A stretch of 64,000 nucleotides of DNA, from assembly GCF_937001465.1 (NCBI RefSeq), contig NC_064565.1:45788089-45852088 (forward strand), in the 5' to 3' direction. Of the stretch, positions 23,513-36,664 are shown in pieces. The translations under genes were made by a program, and so were the position numbers. Under the pieces are notes generated by a model. It had not been told where the DNA came from. It was given only the letters and a program-made list of their open reading frames with translations, and made no database searches. Each line of letters begins with the position of its first letter. Position 1 is the first letter of the stretch. This DNA comes from Orcinus orca. Its lineage: Eukaryota > Chordata > Mammalia > Artiodactyla > Delphinidae.

Positions 23513-23582
23513 TTAAAATGTAATCTTCATGTGACTTATTAAAGTAGATTACATTTTAATGTGCACTGTAATTTGCACATTA
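23513..23582. other. Two adjacent perfect inverted repeats
   Basis: First pair: 14-base arms TTAAAATGTAATCT (23513-23526) and its exact complement (23546-23559) with a 19-base loop. Second pair: 9-base arms TAATGTGCA (23557-23565) and complement (23574-23582) with an 8-base loop. The two stems overlap by 3 bases. No flanking duplication or known MITE sequence recognised. Confidence 0.85.
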
Positions 23583-24499
23583 TAGAGAGCACTCTATATG
23601 CAGCGTTAACTGTGTGACCAGCCTGACAACCTGCACAACTGAAGATATAAAAAAAGAAAAAACCCTCTGCTATCTTTCTCTAAATGGATGTATTTGGTGT
23701 TGATAGTCAGATAGAGTTTTCACCTTTATCCCAGCTTGTTTCTGACCCAGTGGGTTAGTGTTAATCACCACTGTAGGCACCAATAATTTCCCCATATGTG
23801 GAATTTGATAAGTTAGAGCACCCACTTCAATTCAAGGAGATTCCAGCTGACTATCCAGTTATCGCTATGGACAGCTTCAAGCACATCCATGCTGGCCTTG
23901 TATTCTTAGCTTTAACAAGCGCTTTGCACTTTTTGTCTTTTATCTCTTAATTGAGACCTGACTGCAAGAAATGCCTATCTCTTCAACTGGGTTGCATTAA
24001 GTATTAACTTTAACTGCTTTGGGTACCTGAGGTACAGAAGAGGAAAAAAAAAAGCCTTAAGAAGCTGTGTAGAGTGGAAAACCTTCCCAAATCTCTATTT
24101 ATAAATCGTGTAAATGCTACAGCATTTTTTAAAAAGTAAATAAATTTGTATCTCTTTTCCAGATTTAGAAAAAAAAGTGTTTATATTACCAACTGGAGGA
24201 AAGTTTATGAATTCTCCATCATATCTGGCAGTAATAATAATCCTACAACTCTGGCAAAAAGAGATAATATTTAGGAAAAGTAAATAATTCAGTAATAAAA
24301 GATGAGAAATGACTTTGTGTTTCATGTCTCTGGAATATCTGTGGACTAACTCTTTTCTAAAGGATATGGAAATAGGTTTTTATTTGAGCCTACAGTGTAC
24401 CAATCCAAAGATTCAGGATAGCTTGTATGGGTTCCACGTCTTGCAATTTCCTTTTCTAAATATTTCCCATTTCTAAATATTACCCAATTTGTACTATTT
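23583..24499. other. Unique sequence, no gene seen
   Basis: High-complexity sequence around 23700-23960 with no repeat signature; a conserved non-coding element is possible but cannot be shown here. Confidence 0.35.
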
Positions 24500-24592
24500 T
24501 GTGAACTCCTTGAGAGTTCTGTCTGTGCCCTTTGCAGCTTTTCATCCCAGTTTCCTGCATATAGTAAATATTCAACTAACACTGACTGGCAT
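24500..24592 (+). repeat. L2-like LINE 3'-end remnant
   Basis: Reads 'gtgaactccttgagagttctg', 'tttcatcccagtttcctgc' and 'atatagtaaatattcaacta', the L2 3'-end order. The 146-codon minus-strand frame over 24346-24786 crosses this repeat and is therefore not accepted as a gene. Confidence 0.6.
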
Positions 24593-27500
24593 AAACGACA
24601 CTCACATGGGGTCTTGCTCAGCATTTGCAAAACCTCCCTGTGACTCCTCTTTGTTTTCCTCTGTAAGAGATGTCTAATTCTGCCAGCACTGTAGCACTTG
24701 TGAAAGGTGTTCCTCCAAGAAAAAGGTAGAAGCAATACTTGGAAAATAAATGCCAAGAACAAAACAATAGCCTTAGATAACAGCACTGAAAAACCAAAAC
24801 TCTAGAAAAATGGCAATTTACTAGTGGGAGAGGGGCTTGATTGTCACTAGTTGAAATGGCACTGCTCAATTTTTAAACCAATGCCTGAAAACTCAGAATA
24901 AATGCTACATGCTAGTTTAGATATCCCTTCAACCAAAATGTCTCCAACTAAATCCAAGTACAGACAAGAAACATCTCCCTAAGAATCAGATGAAAGATAA
25001 AGCTCTAAAATAATTTTAAAGCTAGGAAGATTCAAGAAAACATAGAATAACAAATAAGACTGTTAAACTCGTAGTAGTTATTATAAAACAAATTAATGCC
25101 ACTAATAACAAAAGTAGCTTTTCCATACTGTATGTAATTTCAATTAAAAATTCAATGACGAACCATAAGTTGAAGGGTTCATAATGAAAGGCATCTATAC
25201 TAGCAGATTTTACATTCTGAGATTTTGATATGTAGTAATTAGTACTCAAGTCCATGATCCAACTAAAGTGTTGGTTACCAAAGAGTTATCTAGATCTGAG
25301 AAGACAATGAAAAAGAGAATCATAATTCTAAAGACAAACAGAGTATTAAGTCCAAATGAGGAGAAATTCTATCCCCCAGAACTCATGTGGTACCAGAGCA
25401 CCATGGGATGAGTTAATGTGTCATTCACTCTTTCACTCATTTCACAAATTTCTGAGCACTTTCTAAATGGAAGCACCACAGTAACAAAACAAACAAGCTT
25501 TTCATATTGTCCTCTAGGCCTGGTTGGCAGAGCACACTGCTTATATTTAAAACTGTGGATCATTAAAATTTGAATCAAAAGGGCTTTATAAATAGTGTTT
25601 ATTGACAGCAAATAACACAATCTATTCAACCCTATACCACCTACAAGGGAATCTGGATTTTCCTTCAAGATGCCTAATTCACTTGTCGGTCAGATGCATT
25701 CATCCTCCTTGTACTCAGGTCAAGTCCCAATCTCTGCAAGAATTACAGTGTAACATCATGACGTTCACTGGTAAAACCATACTTGTTATGAGGAAAAATA
25801 ATACTATTAATAAGGGTTGAATCCTCTGCTTTTCTGTAGTCATGGAGAATATGTGAAAAGAACAACTTTTTCTTTTATGCTTTTATTTAATTTCAACTTC
25901 TAAAAATCCCCCTCCCCACTTAAAAGGAAAGACGAAACACCCTCATTTTATTGTTTTCTTGTAGGCTCATAAAATTTTAGCTTTCTGTTACTTTTTCAAA
26001 GACTCTGTTAAACTTGATACATGAGACTGGTAAGCTGCCACAAACTCATAAAAACCTTTTCAAAGAATTGCTGCCTAGTGGTGGAAACTGAATGGCAATT
26101 TCTAAGAATCAAGCTAATGGCTTAAACTATAGAAAATGTGAAGCCTACTAATAGATAATTTAGGATTTCCCCCTCTCCCCCACCCCACCACTGGCGAGAA
26201 AAGAACATGAGCTTGAATAAAATTGCACCAAGATCTTATTAATCTTCTGTCTGTAAAAGCTCAGTTTTCCTCAGCAATGGGCTGTGGTACACATACCACA
26301 TTTAAATATATGCTTAAAATATTCTTCATATTTTGGAGCTAAAAGTTCTGCACCTTTTGACTATGCAGACACTTGTGTTATTGTCAGTTTCAAGAGTTAA
26401 ATATTCCAGCAGGAATTTGTTACTACACAGCGGTACATAATGCCTGAAAAGCCCCTGCACCAATATTGCTCTCAAATTGGCAGCAAGTGAACAAGGGACA
26501 TGAAGGATGCTTCAGCACAGTAACCTATCCTTCCTTCTCTCCTGGGAGCCACTTGGCCAGCTTTCATCCTCATAATTATAATAAATTTGACATTTCATAG
26601 ATAATATTGATTTCTGTATTTTAGCATTTCACCATAGGTGACAGTCTAGCGTCAAGAATGAAATTTCTATTGATCTCCTGCGCATTAATCTCTCATGTGT
26701 ATGTGATCATTTTTATAAGACCTTTTACTGCACATAAATCAATATTTCATATTTCCAGCTATGCCAGAGGAGATGTCATATTTGTAAACTGTGAGTTGAC
26801 ACCTGCAATTCCTTCCTGTTCAGCTTCAACTGTGCAGTAACAGTCGATTCAGGGTTGGGAAAGGATCAAGCTCAAGAAACACAGTAGATGAAAGGCATGA
26901 ATGTAGACTATAGTAATTAGCTTAATGAACAAAGAAACCAAGTAAGTGAAAGAAGGTGAAATAATTTTTCTTCTATAAAAATTGCTTCTGTGGACATAAG
27001 CATCTGTAAAATAGTTTAGCTTTCCATGCTTGCTACGGACCTGATGCTAGATTTAAATGTCTATGTTAATAGGAACATAGAAATACTTTTAAATAATTGC
27101 TTAAAAAGAACTAACAAATCTTGTTGGATAAGAGAGTCACTATAATTTCAAGAATGTTTAACATATAAGTATATGATATTTTTACCCATGACTCCAATAG
27201 GGCACCAATACTGATGAAATAGTTTTCAGGACTGTGATCTCTTTGCTAATTTAGCAAGCATTTTAGAAAATAAGTAAACCATTTTTATAGTTTAATATTT
27301 AATGATTTTCATATTTCAACAAGATCTTGGAATTATATATGAATATTCTGATGAATCAAAATATAATAGTATTATGAACAGAATGTGAGGTTTTCTTTGT
27401 ATAAATTTTAAAGCAGAGTGAGAACTAGCAGGCATTTTTAGCAGGTAAATTCTTCACTCTGAAGAGATACTACTCTTATAAGCTACTTAGGGATCCACTA

Positions 27501-28789
27501 AAGTATTCATTTTGCCAATTTCAATGACATGTAAAAAATTAGTGTGCATTTGTATATAATCTTATTGGATGTGTCTATGCTTTATTATTTCAGAAATGTT
27601 TCCTACCTATTAAATAATTAGAGCTTATCCGTGACACATTCTAAGAGCTTTTGGAATAAACCATTGAACACAAGCTGATCTTTGTGGATGTTTATGTTTC
27701 TATCTATAAATTTTCCCTGACTCTTCTTACACTTTTTGATAGAGGTTATTAAATGCCAAAGTCAGTTTGAACATGGTCTAATCTAAATGAAAAGGTATTG
27801 AGAATAGAATGCTACCTTGTACAGCATTAACATTTATTCTTTACAAAACTGCTCTTCCACATATTTAGAGAAGTTCAGAACTCCAAACTTTGTGCAATGA
27901 ACATTTTCAGAATCTGACGAAGATGCTTTTAATTCATAAGGTGTTTGCTGGTTTAAAAAGAACTACATTTTCCCAGGTAAAAGTGGACTTGGAAATGTCC
28001 ACTTTCTAGCAATTTCCTATAGTTACTATTGACACACTATTATTTCAAATTATATGTCGTTTCACTAGAAGGAAATGCTACTCTTGCTTATTTTTTAAAG
28101 GCCAATCCTTTTTGCTGGTTTCTGAAACATGTTCATGGCCATAAAATATGTCAGCAAATGACTGTTTTAACATGATGACAGACACATTATCGGACTGTGA
28201 CTGACTAGGGTATGAGTGACTATATTTCGACAGTTGTGTCAGCTTTTGACTGAAGGAGCACAATTAAAAAAAAAAAAAAAAAGACCTAGACTGAATAGTA
28301 GGGTATTACTGAGCAAAAGTCAGCAGGTGACATGTATCTTTACAAACACTCGAGTTTTCTCAAGTGTCAAAAGAATTAGTAGTGAGCTTTAAGCATTGTA
28401 AAATTTATTTTGTTTAAGAACAAATTAACATTACAAAGAGCTGGGCAGCAGGTCCGTGTGTACTCAAAACTTGAGAACTTTGACTTTTAATGTCCAAGTT
28501 CACTGGATCTAATGCTATCATTTTGACTTAACTTTCATTGTACACTTTGGCATTTTATTTCTCTAATGTGAAAATGCCTAAGCCCGGAAATCCCAAAGCT
28601 TAGATAATCACCTACATTCCTTACTAATATCTATTTTTTAAGCAATTTGAATAAAAAATTAGGGGAAAACATTCCTCTAATTTTGTGAGCAAAAACTTTT
28701 AGCAATAACAGGATATATGAGGTAATGCTCTCAAAGTTATGGAGGGCATGTTTCAATGGTGTTTTAATTTGCACTTGATAATTTTGCTA
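24593..28789. other. Long unique AT-rich stretch, no gene seen
   Basis: About 4.2 kb without recognised genes or clear repeats. Poly(A) of 17-18 bases near 28265-28282 has no readable target duplication, so I do not call a retrocopy. Frames of 60-99 codons lack domains. Confidence 0.4.
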
Positions 28790-29165
28790 TTTCTTTGTGC
28801 TCCTTTCTCTCCTCACAATTGTCAGTTGCCTTTTCTATTCCAGAACCTGTAGAGATTTCTCCAGGACACAAAATATCATCACTTCTGCTCTCATGCCTCT
28901 CTCCTCCATTGCCTGGATGTAATATTTCCTATTCTTGGTAAGGCTGGGTTGTACACATCCTTGGTTCCTGTGGATCCCATGGATACTTTTGTCGTCATAC
29001 TCCACTACACTATTATTTTAAGCATGTATATTTCTTTCTTCTCCACAAGTTGAGAAATCTTTCTTTCCTGTCAATATTCCCCCTGTCTTGTACATAGTAT
29101 ATGCTTAGTAACCATTAGATAAATAAGCAAACCATTGTGGAATGAATGGATGAATGAATAACAAC
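28790..29165 (+). repeat. L2 LINE remnant
   Basis: The right part carries 'ccacaagttgagaaatc', 'ccctgtcttgtacatagtat' and 'gcttagtaaccattagataa', followed by 'gaatgaatggatgaatgaat', the L2 3' end. The left part is L2-like but weaker. Confidence 0.6.
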
Positions 29166-30914
29166 CAGTGGTGCATTTAAAATATGTTCCATAAGGAGAG
29201 GAGTCATTAATTCAATGATGTGGATTGTACAAAAAATCCACTTTCTTATCTTAATAATACTGTAAATTTAAGCTCCTTAACACCGCTTTTTTTCTTAAAT
29301 CAAAAGGTACTTAGCATCTAGTATGGACTCCGTAAATAACCTGAACACTGTAATACAAAGAAGTTTTTAACTTTTAGCTCATACATAAACAACATTTTAA
29401 TTTTAAGTGCACAAAAATGTTGCCCCGTAGCTTCAATATTTTAAAAATAAGCATACTATTAGTGTTCTAATATGGGAAGAAATAAAGATTCTGATGATTA
29501 TGTTTGGAGTACATTTCTAGGATCTTTATAATTCTAAAGGAGAAATTTTTTTCTAAATAAGGTATCAAAAAATCTCTTTATTTCATATTAATTACTTAAA
29601 TGTAGATGTTGACTGAACATTATACATTTTTAGGAAAAATTTGGTTTAATTTTTCAAATTAATTATCCATTTTTTAAAATTTTTATAAGTCAAAATTTCA
29701 AGATCTAACTAAAAAATTTTAAGACCAAAATGTATACAGAAATTATTTAAAGTCATGTAAAATCTCAAATTATGGTGAAATTTAGAAATGTCTATAAAAT
29801 AAACATAGATTACAGAGTTTTAGGGCTAGAATGATTTTGCTATTTGGAACCAATTAGTTGCCTCTGTATAAATTATATATTTGAAGTAATTGATAACAGA
29901 CCAAAAGATCCAATTTTTAAAATAAATTTGATGTCTTAGAATTAAGAGATTGGCAATGACAACATGAACACTGAGTGAAAAAATACTTTCTAGAATGAAA
30001 TTAGGAAGGATGAAATTAATATTATGGTAGATTTCATAATATATAAAAACAATCGAAGTATTTCAGTGAAATTCAAGAAGTTGAATGCTGCAGCATTCAG
30101 ACTTCCACAGGGTTTTTCAAGTGTTTTAAAATTAAAATGTTGAAGCATGTTAAGATTAAAAAGAATTGATTAAAGAGACAACTATATAAATTAAGGTTTC
30201 AATGGATATATTTTTGTTGTTTTTACCAAGAATAATATGGAAATTTTTATAGTGCATAAAAATGGAGAAAAAGGAAATGATTCAGTTGCTTCATTTGCTC
30301 ATGCAGAGCTAAAATTATAAGTTAAAGGAAGAACATTTATTTTAATTATAATCAGAGCACAGTATGGAATATTTTTGTTCATGTCTTACAGAATCTTTTA
30401 AGAAATTCTCTCGTTGATTCTGGTTTCCCAAAATTTTAAAGTTAAAAAGAAAACCAAAGAACAGGAGGATTTACCTAGTAAGCGCTGAGCTTAAAAATGT
30501 AATAACAGTTCTAGAGAGAACATGACAAAGTATGTATTACCATGTAAATCTATGTACCAAAATATAATTAAAAGGGGTAGTCAAATCTACAGCATAGAAG
30601 ACTACCAAAAAGAATTACCATGTAATAAATAAGACCTCCTTTCTTCAATTTAGCTTATCTCCTTCCTACTGATGGTATTTTCTTAGGAGCATGCAATCTA
30701 TCAGTCCCCTTATAAAGTTCTTTCTGGTAAACTTTTGAGCAAAATTTTCTATGAGGAATTAGGAATAACCTTATCGGTCCCATTTTACAGACCTACTTAA
30801 CAAAATTCCTTACTGTAAGGCCAAAATTATAACCAAGAATGTTTTATAAAAGGAAAGCATTAAGGAAAAAAATGGTAAAATGCTCAAGTAAATCAGTAAG
30901 ATTATACAACACAC
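29166..30914. other. Very AT-rich unique sequence
   Basis: No gene or confident repeat. Long A/T runs without order. Confidence 0.4.
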
Positions 30915-31350
30915 TGAAAATGGGCAAAAGAATTTTACCGTAAGAGAAAAATAATAAACACATGAGATGTTCAAACTCATTCACAATTAAATAATTAGAA
31001 TAGGATACTAACTTTTGCCCACTAAATAGGTAATTTATTTTAAGTTTGTTGATAACTAGGAGGGGGAAAGGGAGAATCCCATATTCTACTGATGAACATA
31101 TAAATTAGTGTCACCTTTTAAGAGTAATTTGGCAATATCTCTCAAAATTAAAAATGTATATACAAGTAGACTAAGAAAATCTACAGGAATGTGCAGCATA
31201 TTTATACAAAAATGTACATACACAGGCACACCCACAAGAGTTATAACATTGCAGTTAATTTTGTAAAATCAAACTACCAAAAACAACTGAAATGTCAATC
31301 AATAAAAGACTGGATAACTAATATGTGATATATCCATACAATGAAACACT
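30915..31350 (+). mobile_element. Very old LINE-1 ORF2 C-terminal fragment
   Basis: In order: 'tgggcaaaagaattttacc', 'aaacacatgagatgttcaaac', 'gtaatttggcaatatctctc', 'ctgaaatgtcaatcaataaa' and 'atatccatacaatgaaaca'. This is the L1 ORF2 C-terminal order with deletions and many changes. Plus strand. Confidence 0.7.
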
Positions 31351-32074
31351 CTTTTTTGTTCTCTTAAGAGTAAATTTTTTAAATGTACAATGTATTCATG
31401 TAAATTTGCATCTATTTAGTGATTCTTTCCTGATAAACTTTAAATTTTGTTTAAGAAAAGCTCTTTTGTTTACAAAAAATTGATAACACTTGGTTAAACT
31501 GAGTAAACAAGTCTTTTTTAGGGAGCAGAAATTTGGGATTTGTGGTGAAGGGAAAGGAGGTTTTCAATTTTTACTTTTTTCCTTCTGAATTGTTTTCATT
31601 TTCTAAACAGATTCAATTATTACTTTTATAATTTTTAATAAAGTAACTGGTTATCTAGAAAAGGTGACTATAGCTCCTTTTCTCTTATAAAATCTGTGTC
31701 TAAAAGCTTATTAAAAGCTAATAAATATTATACACACATATAGATACACAAAGAATAAATGAAAACCAAAAAGATCATATATGTTGTCAAACATTTAATT
31801 GATAAAAGCATATATATATATGTGTGTGTATATATATATGTGTAATTTTGTATGTGTGGGTAAGCATGCATGTATGTATACTCAGCATGTCTGGATCAAC
31901 ATGCATGGAAGTAATGAAACAGCATCATCACAAAGTTACCTTTTTTCTTATTTAAAAATGCCTGCAATTGGCATGTCCCTCTTTATCCTGGGGCTCAAAA
32001 TATGCCCACTTCTCTTTTAATATTTAAGTTAATGTATTTCCAAACCCCCATTTCTCGAACTCACAATAGCACAG
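31351..32074. other. AT-rich sequence with microsatellite
   Basis: No gene. The 73-codon plus frame starting near 31799 reads through the TA/TG microsatellite and is an artefact. Confidence 0.4.
31811..31842. repeat. Compound (TA)n(TG)n microsatellite
   Basis: Alternating TA, TG, TA and TG blocks over about 32 bases. Confidence 0.9.
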
Positions 32075-32245
32075 TGAATTAAGAATGCAGGTTTTAGAGC
32101 CCACTTCTGCCCCTTAGTAGATATGGGACCTTGGGCAAATTAGTTTCTCTGTGTTTTGGTTTCCCTTCTGTAAGGTGAAGAACTTTTCCCACCTCTAGTT
32201 TCTTGTGTTGTAAAGATGATATATATTAATGTAAGTAAAGCCGTT
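32075..32245 (+). repeat. MIR SINE
   Basis: Carries 'gcaggttttagagcccac', 'gggaccttgggcaaattag', 'tctgtgttttggtttccc' and 'tctgtaaggtgaag', the MIR tRNA-related region and core in order. Confidence 0.8.
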
Positions 32246-33789
32246 GGAAGAATAAATTGCTGTACAACATTAGCTAAGATTAGCATTTTCCCTCCAGATG
32301 TTCCCAAAGATTCCCAGCGTTGTTTATTTAGTCCAGTTCAACCAGATCTTTTTATTTTCAATGGAAGGTCTGGTCAGTCAGCTAAAGAAACTCGTTTTCT
32401 CAATTTTGCTACTTTCACCATCCCACAGTATCACCAACAAATATGGGCAGTCTGGGTAATAGAAAAAAAACGCATTCATTTGATAAATATGTGTAGAGTG
32501 CTTTCTATCTGCCAAGAATTCTCCTAAGCAATGAGAATACAGTAGTGAACAAAACCAAGCCACTGCCCTGGGGCATTTCTATATATTTTATTGACCAAGA
32601 TGATATTCAAACCTCCACAATTTAGTAGTCTAAAACTGAAATAACCAAGTAAGTTGACTTTTCCCAAACTATTCTTAATTTTGAATGATGTTGTAATGGG
32701 AAGCAACAGAAAAAAGCACTAAATAGTTTTCTGATAGCATTTCCCCAAAAGAATGCCTTAAATTACTTTAATTTCAATTATGTTTCATGTTACAAAACCA
32801 AGAAAAGAATATTACATATATGACTGTGTATATCTGTATATGTATGCATGAGAAAAATATAGGTCACAGTATGTGTTAAATGAAATTGTACCTGCAAGCA
32901 ACATAGTGAAAGGGGTTTCATTTAATTTTTCTTCTATTTAGAATTTAAACTTAAATCCTCTAATTTCCAATTTCCATTCACAAGAAACATCGTGAGAAAC
33001 AAAAACACTTACATGCAATCAGGTATCGGTGGATCATTTTAATCAAAGTAAATATTTTGTAATCGATGCTAAAACCTTAAGCCTAAGCACAAATGTATAC
33101 TATACATATATAGGGTTTTCCCCCCAGGAAATGTAAACATATCGTACTCTTTGTCCACAGCAGCTATCCTTGAAAAACTGATTCTACATGCCAGTGATGT
33201 GATTTCACAGAATTCAAGGAACAACGCAAACCCACCAGCAAAACTCCAGCCAGGCCAAGTCGTTACATAATTCCATCACCATAGAAAAATGAAGAATACA
33301 AAATGTCAATGCATAGCTCTCCCTAATCAAATTTGCATTCCTTGGAAAGAAAATTTCAGTTCAATAAGAGAGAAAACCCCAAGCAATGGAAAAGGGATGC
33401 CTACCTATTTAGTAAATTGAAAAATTCTCTATGAGCACAACCAGACTGATACTACTCACATGCTTATAGCCTCTTGCAATATTTTCCCAAGTGGGATTGC
33501 ATTTCCCATTTGAAAAAGAGAGAAACACAAAACTGCATTCATCTGGAAAATAGTATGCTGTGATTCAGTACACCCTACTGCCTCAAATGGAAGTTACTTC
33601 AACATGCATTTCTTTATTCTATACATTTCAAAACAAGTGCTTTTCATACTCTACACTCAATATTTTAGGAATTATTTTATCTTATGATGAGAAATATTAG
33701 CAGCTGAAACCCCGAATCATGCAAAGTTCACTGTTTTTAACTCCAAATTTACATGCCAAATTTACATGTCAATATAATATCTATTCAAA
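32246..33789. other. Mostly unique sequence
   Basis: No gene. 32480-32575 resembles the 5' part of the ancient dispersed repeat ('gtgctttctatctgcc', 'agtgaacaaaaccaagcc'). A 13-base direct duplication CCAAATTTACATG lies at 33743-33755 and 33756-33768. Confidence 0.45.
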
Positions 33790-34430
33790 ACATTATTGAA
33801 CATATCATATGGTAGACATGAGGCTCCATATAGCAGTGTATAAAACACATGTGGCCTTACACTCATGTATCTTGAAGTATTATAGGGTGGAAAGTAAATA
33901 CACTAATAAATATCTAATTACAAATTCTAAGGGATACAATGTAAATAATAAAGAGCCATGAAAGAGGAGGACCTCTTCAGACTATGTGGTCAGGGAAAGT
34001 CTCTAGAAGGAAGAGTGTTTGAAAATGAGACGAGGAAGATGAGAAGCTTCATAGCAAATTGGGAGACAAGAGCTTGTGTGATGGTCTTGCTGAAAGATTA
34101 TTTGACTTTTTCATGGCACTAAAAATCAGTAGTTGAAGCTTGGTGAGAAATGGGGAGAACAATTCCAGGAGAAAATGGAGAGAAGCAGGAGCCATTGGAT
34201 GGAGGTCCTTGAGGCCACTTGTTTTAGCTAGGGAAATAACATTTTCAAATTTATGATATGAAACAATCACACCAGAGAGAGTTCTGAGGAGGCCAAGAGT
34301 AGAAGGCTGGAGACCAGTGGAAAAAATACCAGTGTACACAATGCTATAAAAGTCTTGTTTTTTTTGTACTGACAACTTTGGACACTGTCTTGGATTGATT
34401 TCTATACAACTAGTAGAAATAAAAATTAAT
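33790..34430 (+). repeat. Ancient dispersed repeat, decayed
   Basis: Order 'gtagacatgaggctcc', 'cttacactcatgtatc', 'tggtcagggaaagtctc', 'gagccattggatggagg' fits the same long old repeat as 9490-10620. The 141-codon minus frame at 34049-34474 lies over it and is not accepted. Confidence 0.5.
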
Positions 34431-35095
34431 TTTCTTTGGAAAACTTGTTCTGAACTGTTGGCAACAATTATCAAAAACTATTGTCTGTCCATATTTCAAG
34501 GATGCTATGTGTTTATATGAGTTGTCATGGAACCTTAACTGACATCCGTAACAGTTTCATATTATGTCTCATGAGTTATGTCTCATGTGAATGTTGGGGG
34601 TCATGACAAACCAAGGACACGTGCTCCATCCAAAAGGGGGATCCACTCTTCATGTTTGTTTTGAAGGAATGACAGTTCAGTGTTGACAAATTTCTAATTT
34701 TCCAAGATCAGCTGGAAATCTGGATTTTGAGATGAAATCTTTCAATGTTTGAGGTTGGCTCAATTTTTTAAAAAAATACACTTATGTTAACTTCCAGACC
34801 TTGTCAGCAATTAAACTCTTGACCATTATAAGGCTGTCTGGCTTGTGTGGTGAGATACAAAATGATGACCTCAAAATATAAGAGGAGAAATTTGATTAAG
34901 CAACAACATAATGCACAAAGAACCTTTCTAATTCTAAATTACTCTAAGAAATCCTCAACCGTTAATAGTTTGCTCCAAATCCAAAAATATGTCTTTTCCA
35001 CAAATGAATTCTATGAAAATTTTTGACATTTTCAAAAATGCCCACTGTATCCAACCTCTTGGAACAGACATTAAATGATTTTAGTATACTCAGAT
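34431..35095. other. Unique sequence, no gene seen
   Basis: Contains a short direct duplication 'tatgtctcatg' near 34563-34588. Otherwise nothing recognised. Confidence 0.4.
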
Positions 35096-35440
35096 AATCA
35101 TTCATTTATTCATTCCTTTATTCAACAAATACAATGGGTCAACCATTGTGTTTGGCATGGGCACAAATAGGATTCAAGATAAAATTACTGTCCACATGAG
35201 CCTTGCAGTCAGTGGATGGGGGAGGTAAGTCAATAGGTAGCTGCATTATAGTGTATTGAGTGCTTTACAATGGAAGAGTACAGGGTGCTATGGAACTACA
35301 CAAAAGGAGCACATAACCCACACTTGGAAGTGGGGGATGGGAGAATGGGCCAGCAATGTTCCTTGTAGAAGTCCATAGCAGAAGGATAAGTATGAATTGT
35401 CCAGGTATGTGTGAAGAATGAGCGTGTTTAAAGAACCAGT
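35096..35440 (+). repeat. Ancient dispersed repeat, 5' part
   Basis: Order 'tcatttattcattcctttattcaac', 'ttgtgtttggcatggg', 'gagtacagggtgctatgg' fits the same old repeat family as 9490-10620. Confidence 0.5.
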
Positions 35441-36664
35441 AACTACAAAGAGTATGATGCTTTCAACAAATCATTGAATGGCAAACAGAAATAAGCCAAC
35501 CATACGAAAGAGGAAAGCAGAGCATGAACCGTACACAAATAGCTTCAAACGACGTGGCATTTGGTGAACTTTTGGAACAAGTAGCAGCACTAAGATCCTC
35601 AAGATAAGTAGCCATGAGAAATGGAGAAGCTCTTTTCAAACCATCAACTCTATGCAACCACACATTTTAGAGTTAAGAGAGTAGGAAACAGAAGATTCTT
35701 CAAAGATTCCCAAAACTGAGCACCAGTTTCTCATGCATGCTGTATAGTAAGGAATACCCACCTTTTCGGTGAAACCTTGCACAAAAAAGCACAGCATCTT
35801 CATTGGAAATGGACCAGAATGTACATCAACAAGGAAAGGTCTTTGGGTAATCACCGCCACCCCAAAGATACTCAACCCTACTAAACCAGCATCCATCTTT
35901 TACTGAAAATCTGGAGAACTCAAATCTCCCCAGTAGAAACTCCCATAACTACTGTGACTGGTTATACACTGTTATGCAATTTCTGCCTTCAAATGTTCTA
36001 TGAAATCCTCTTCTCAGCATTTAGGCAGGTAACACTTGATCCCAGAGGAAACAAGTGGCAGAGATAAATTTAAAAAGGTACTCATCCTTTACTTATTTCT
36101 ACTGGGGAGAATGATGTCATAAAGGTAAGGATGCTGTGGGAGCATGGTTAGATATAGAATGACGCAGAGAAGGACTAGCATGCCAACTGCAGAAACGTTC
36201 TGGTGAGGTAGGGAGTAAAGGAATCACTAGCTAGATCCTGGGGGAGACAGCCCAGAAAGGCAATAAGTGAAGAAATGAAGAATAAGTCTAGATGGAGCTG
36301 TAACATGCAGTTGCTCTACACACAGTGATTTAGATATCTACCAGGATGTATTGATTAAGAGTCTTTTATTTATAAAACCCAATTTAAACTAGATTACCAA
36401 AAATTATTTACTGGTTCACGTAACTGAAAGGTCCAATAAGTATACTGGGCTTCAGACATAGCAGAAGTTCAGAAGTTCAAATGATGTCATTGAAACCAGG
36501 TTTTTCTCTTTTCTCTGCTTTTGAGTTTGCTCACTTTAATAACTAGGCACAACATGTTGACTTTTGACAGCTTTGGGCTTGCCCCTGTGATAGCAAGATA
36601 TTTAATTTGTTTTTCAGTTTCTTGCCTTTATTATGGTACTTTATTTTATATTCTCATTTGACTT
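35441..36664. other. Unique or unrecognised sequence
   Basis: No gene: the minus frames at 35463-35663 and 35636-35896 have no known domains. 36350-36500 ('ttatttactggttcacgtaac', 'gggcttcagacatagcag') resembles an old dispersed repeat I cannot name. Confidence 0.35.

Noticed and set aside
24346..24786. 146-codon minus-strand frame with a hydrophobic start
   Set aside because: Crosses an L2-like repeat remnant, no domain recognised, no support for splicing or promoter.
28078..28282. Poly(A) tract next to an open minus frame, thought of as a processed pseudogene
   Set aside because: No target duplication on the far side and no AATAAA on the proper strand; probably a chance A-run.
34049..34474. 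141-codon minus-strand frame
   Set aside because: Lies over a decayed ancient repeat and has no recognisable domain.
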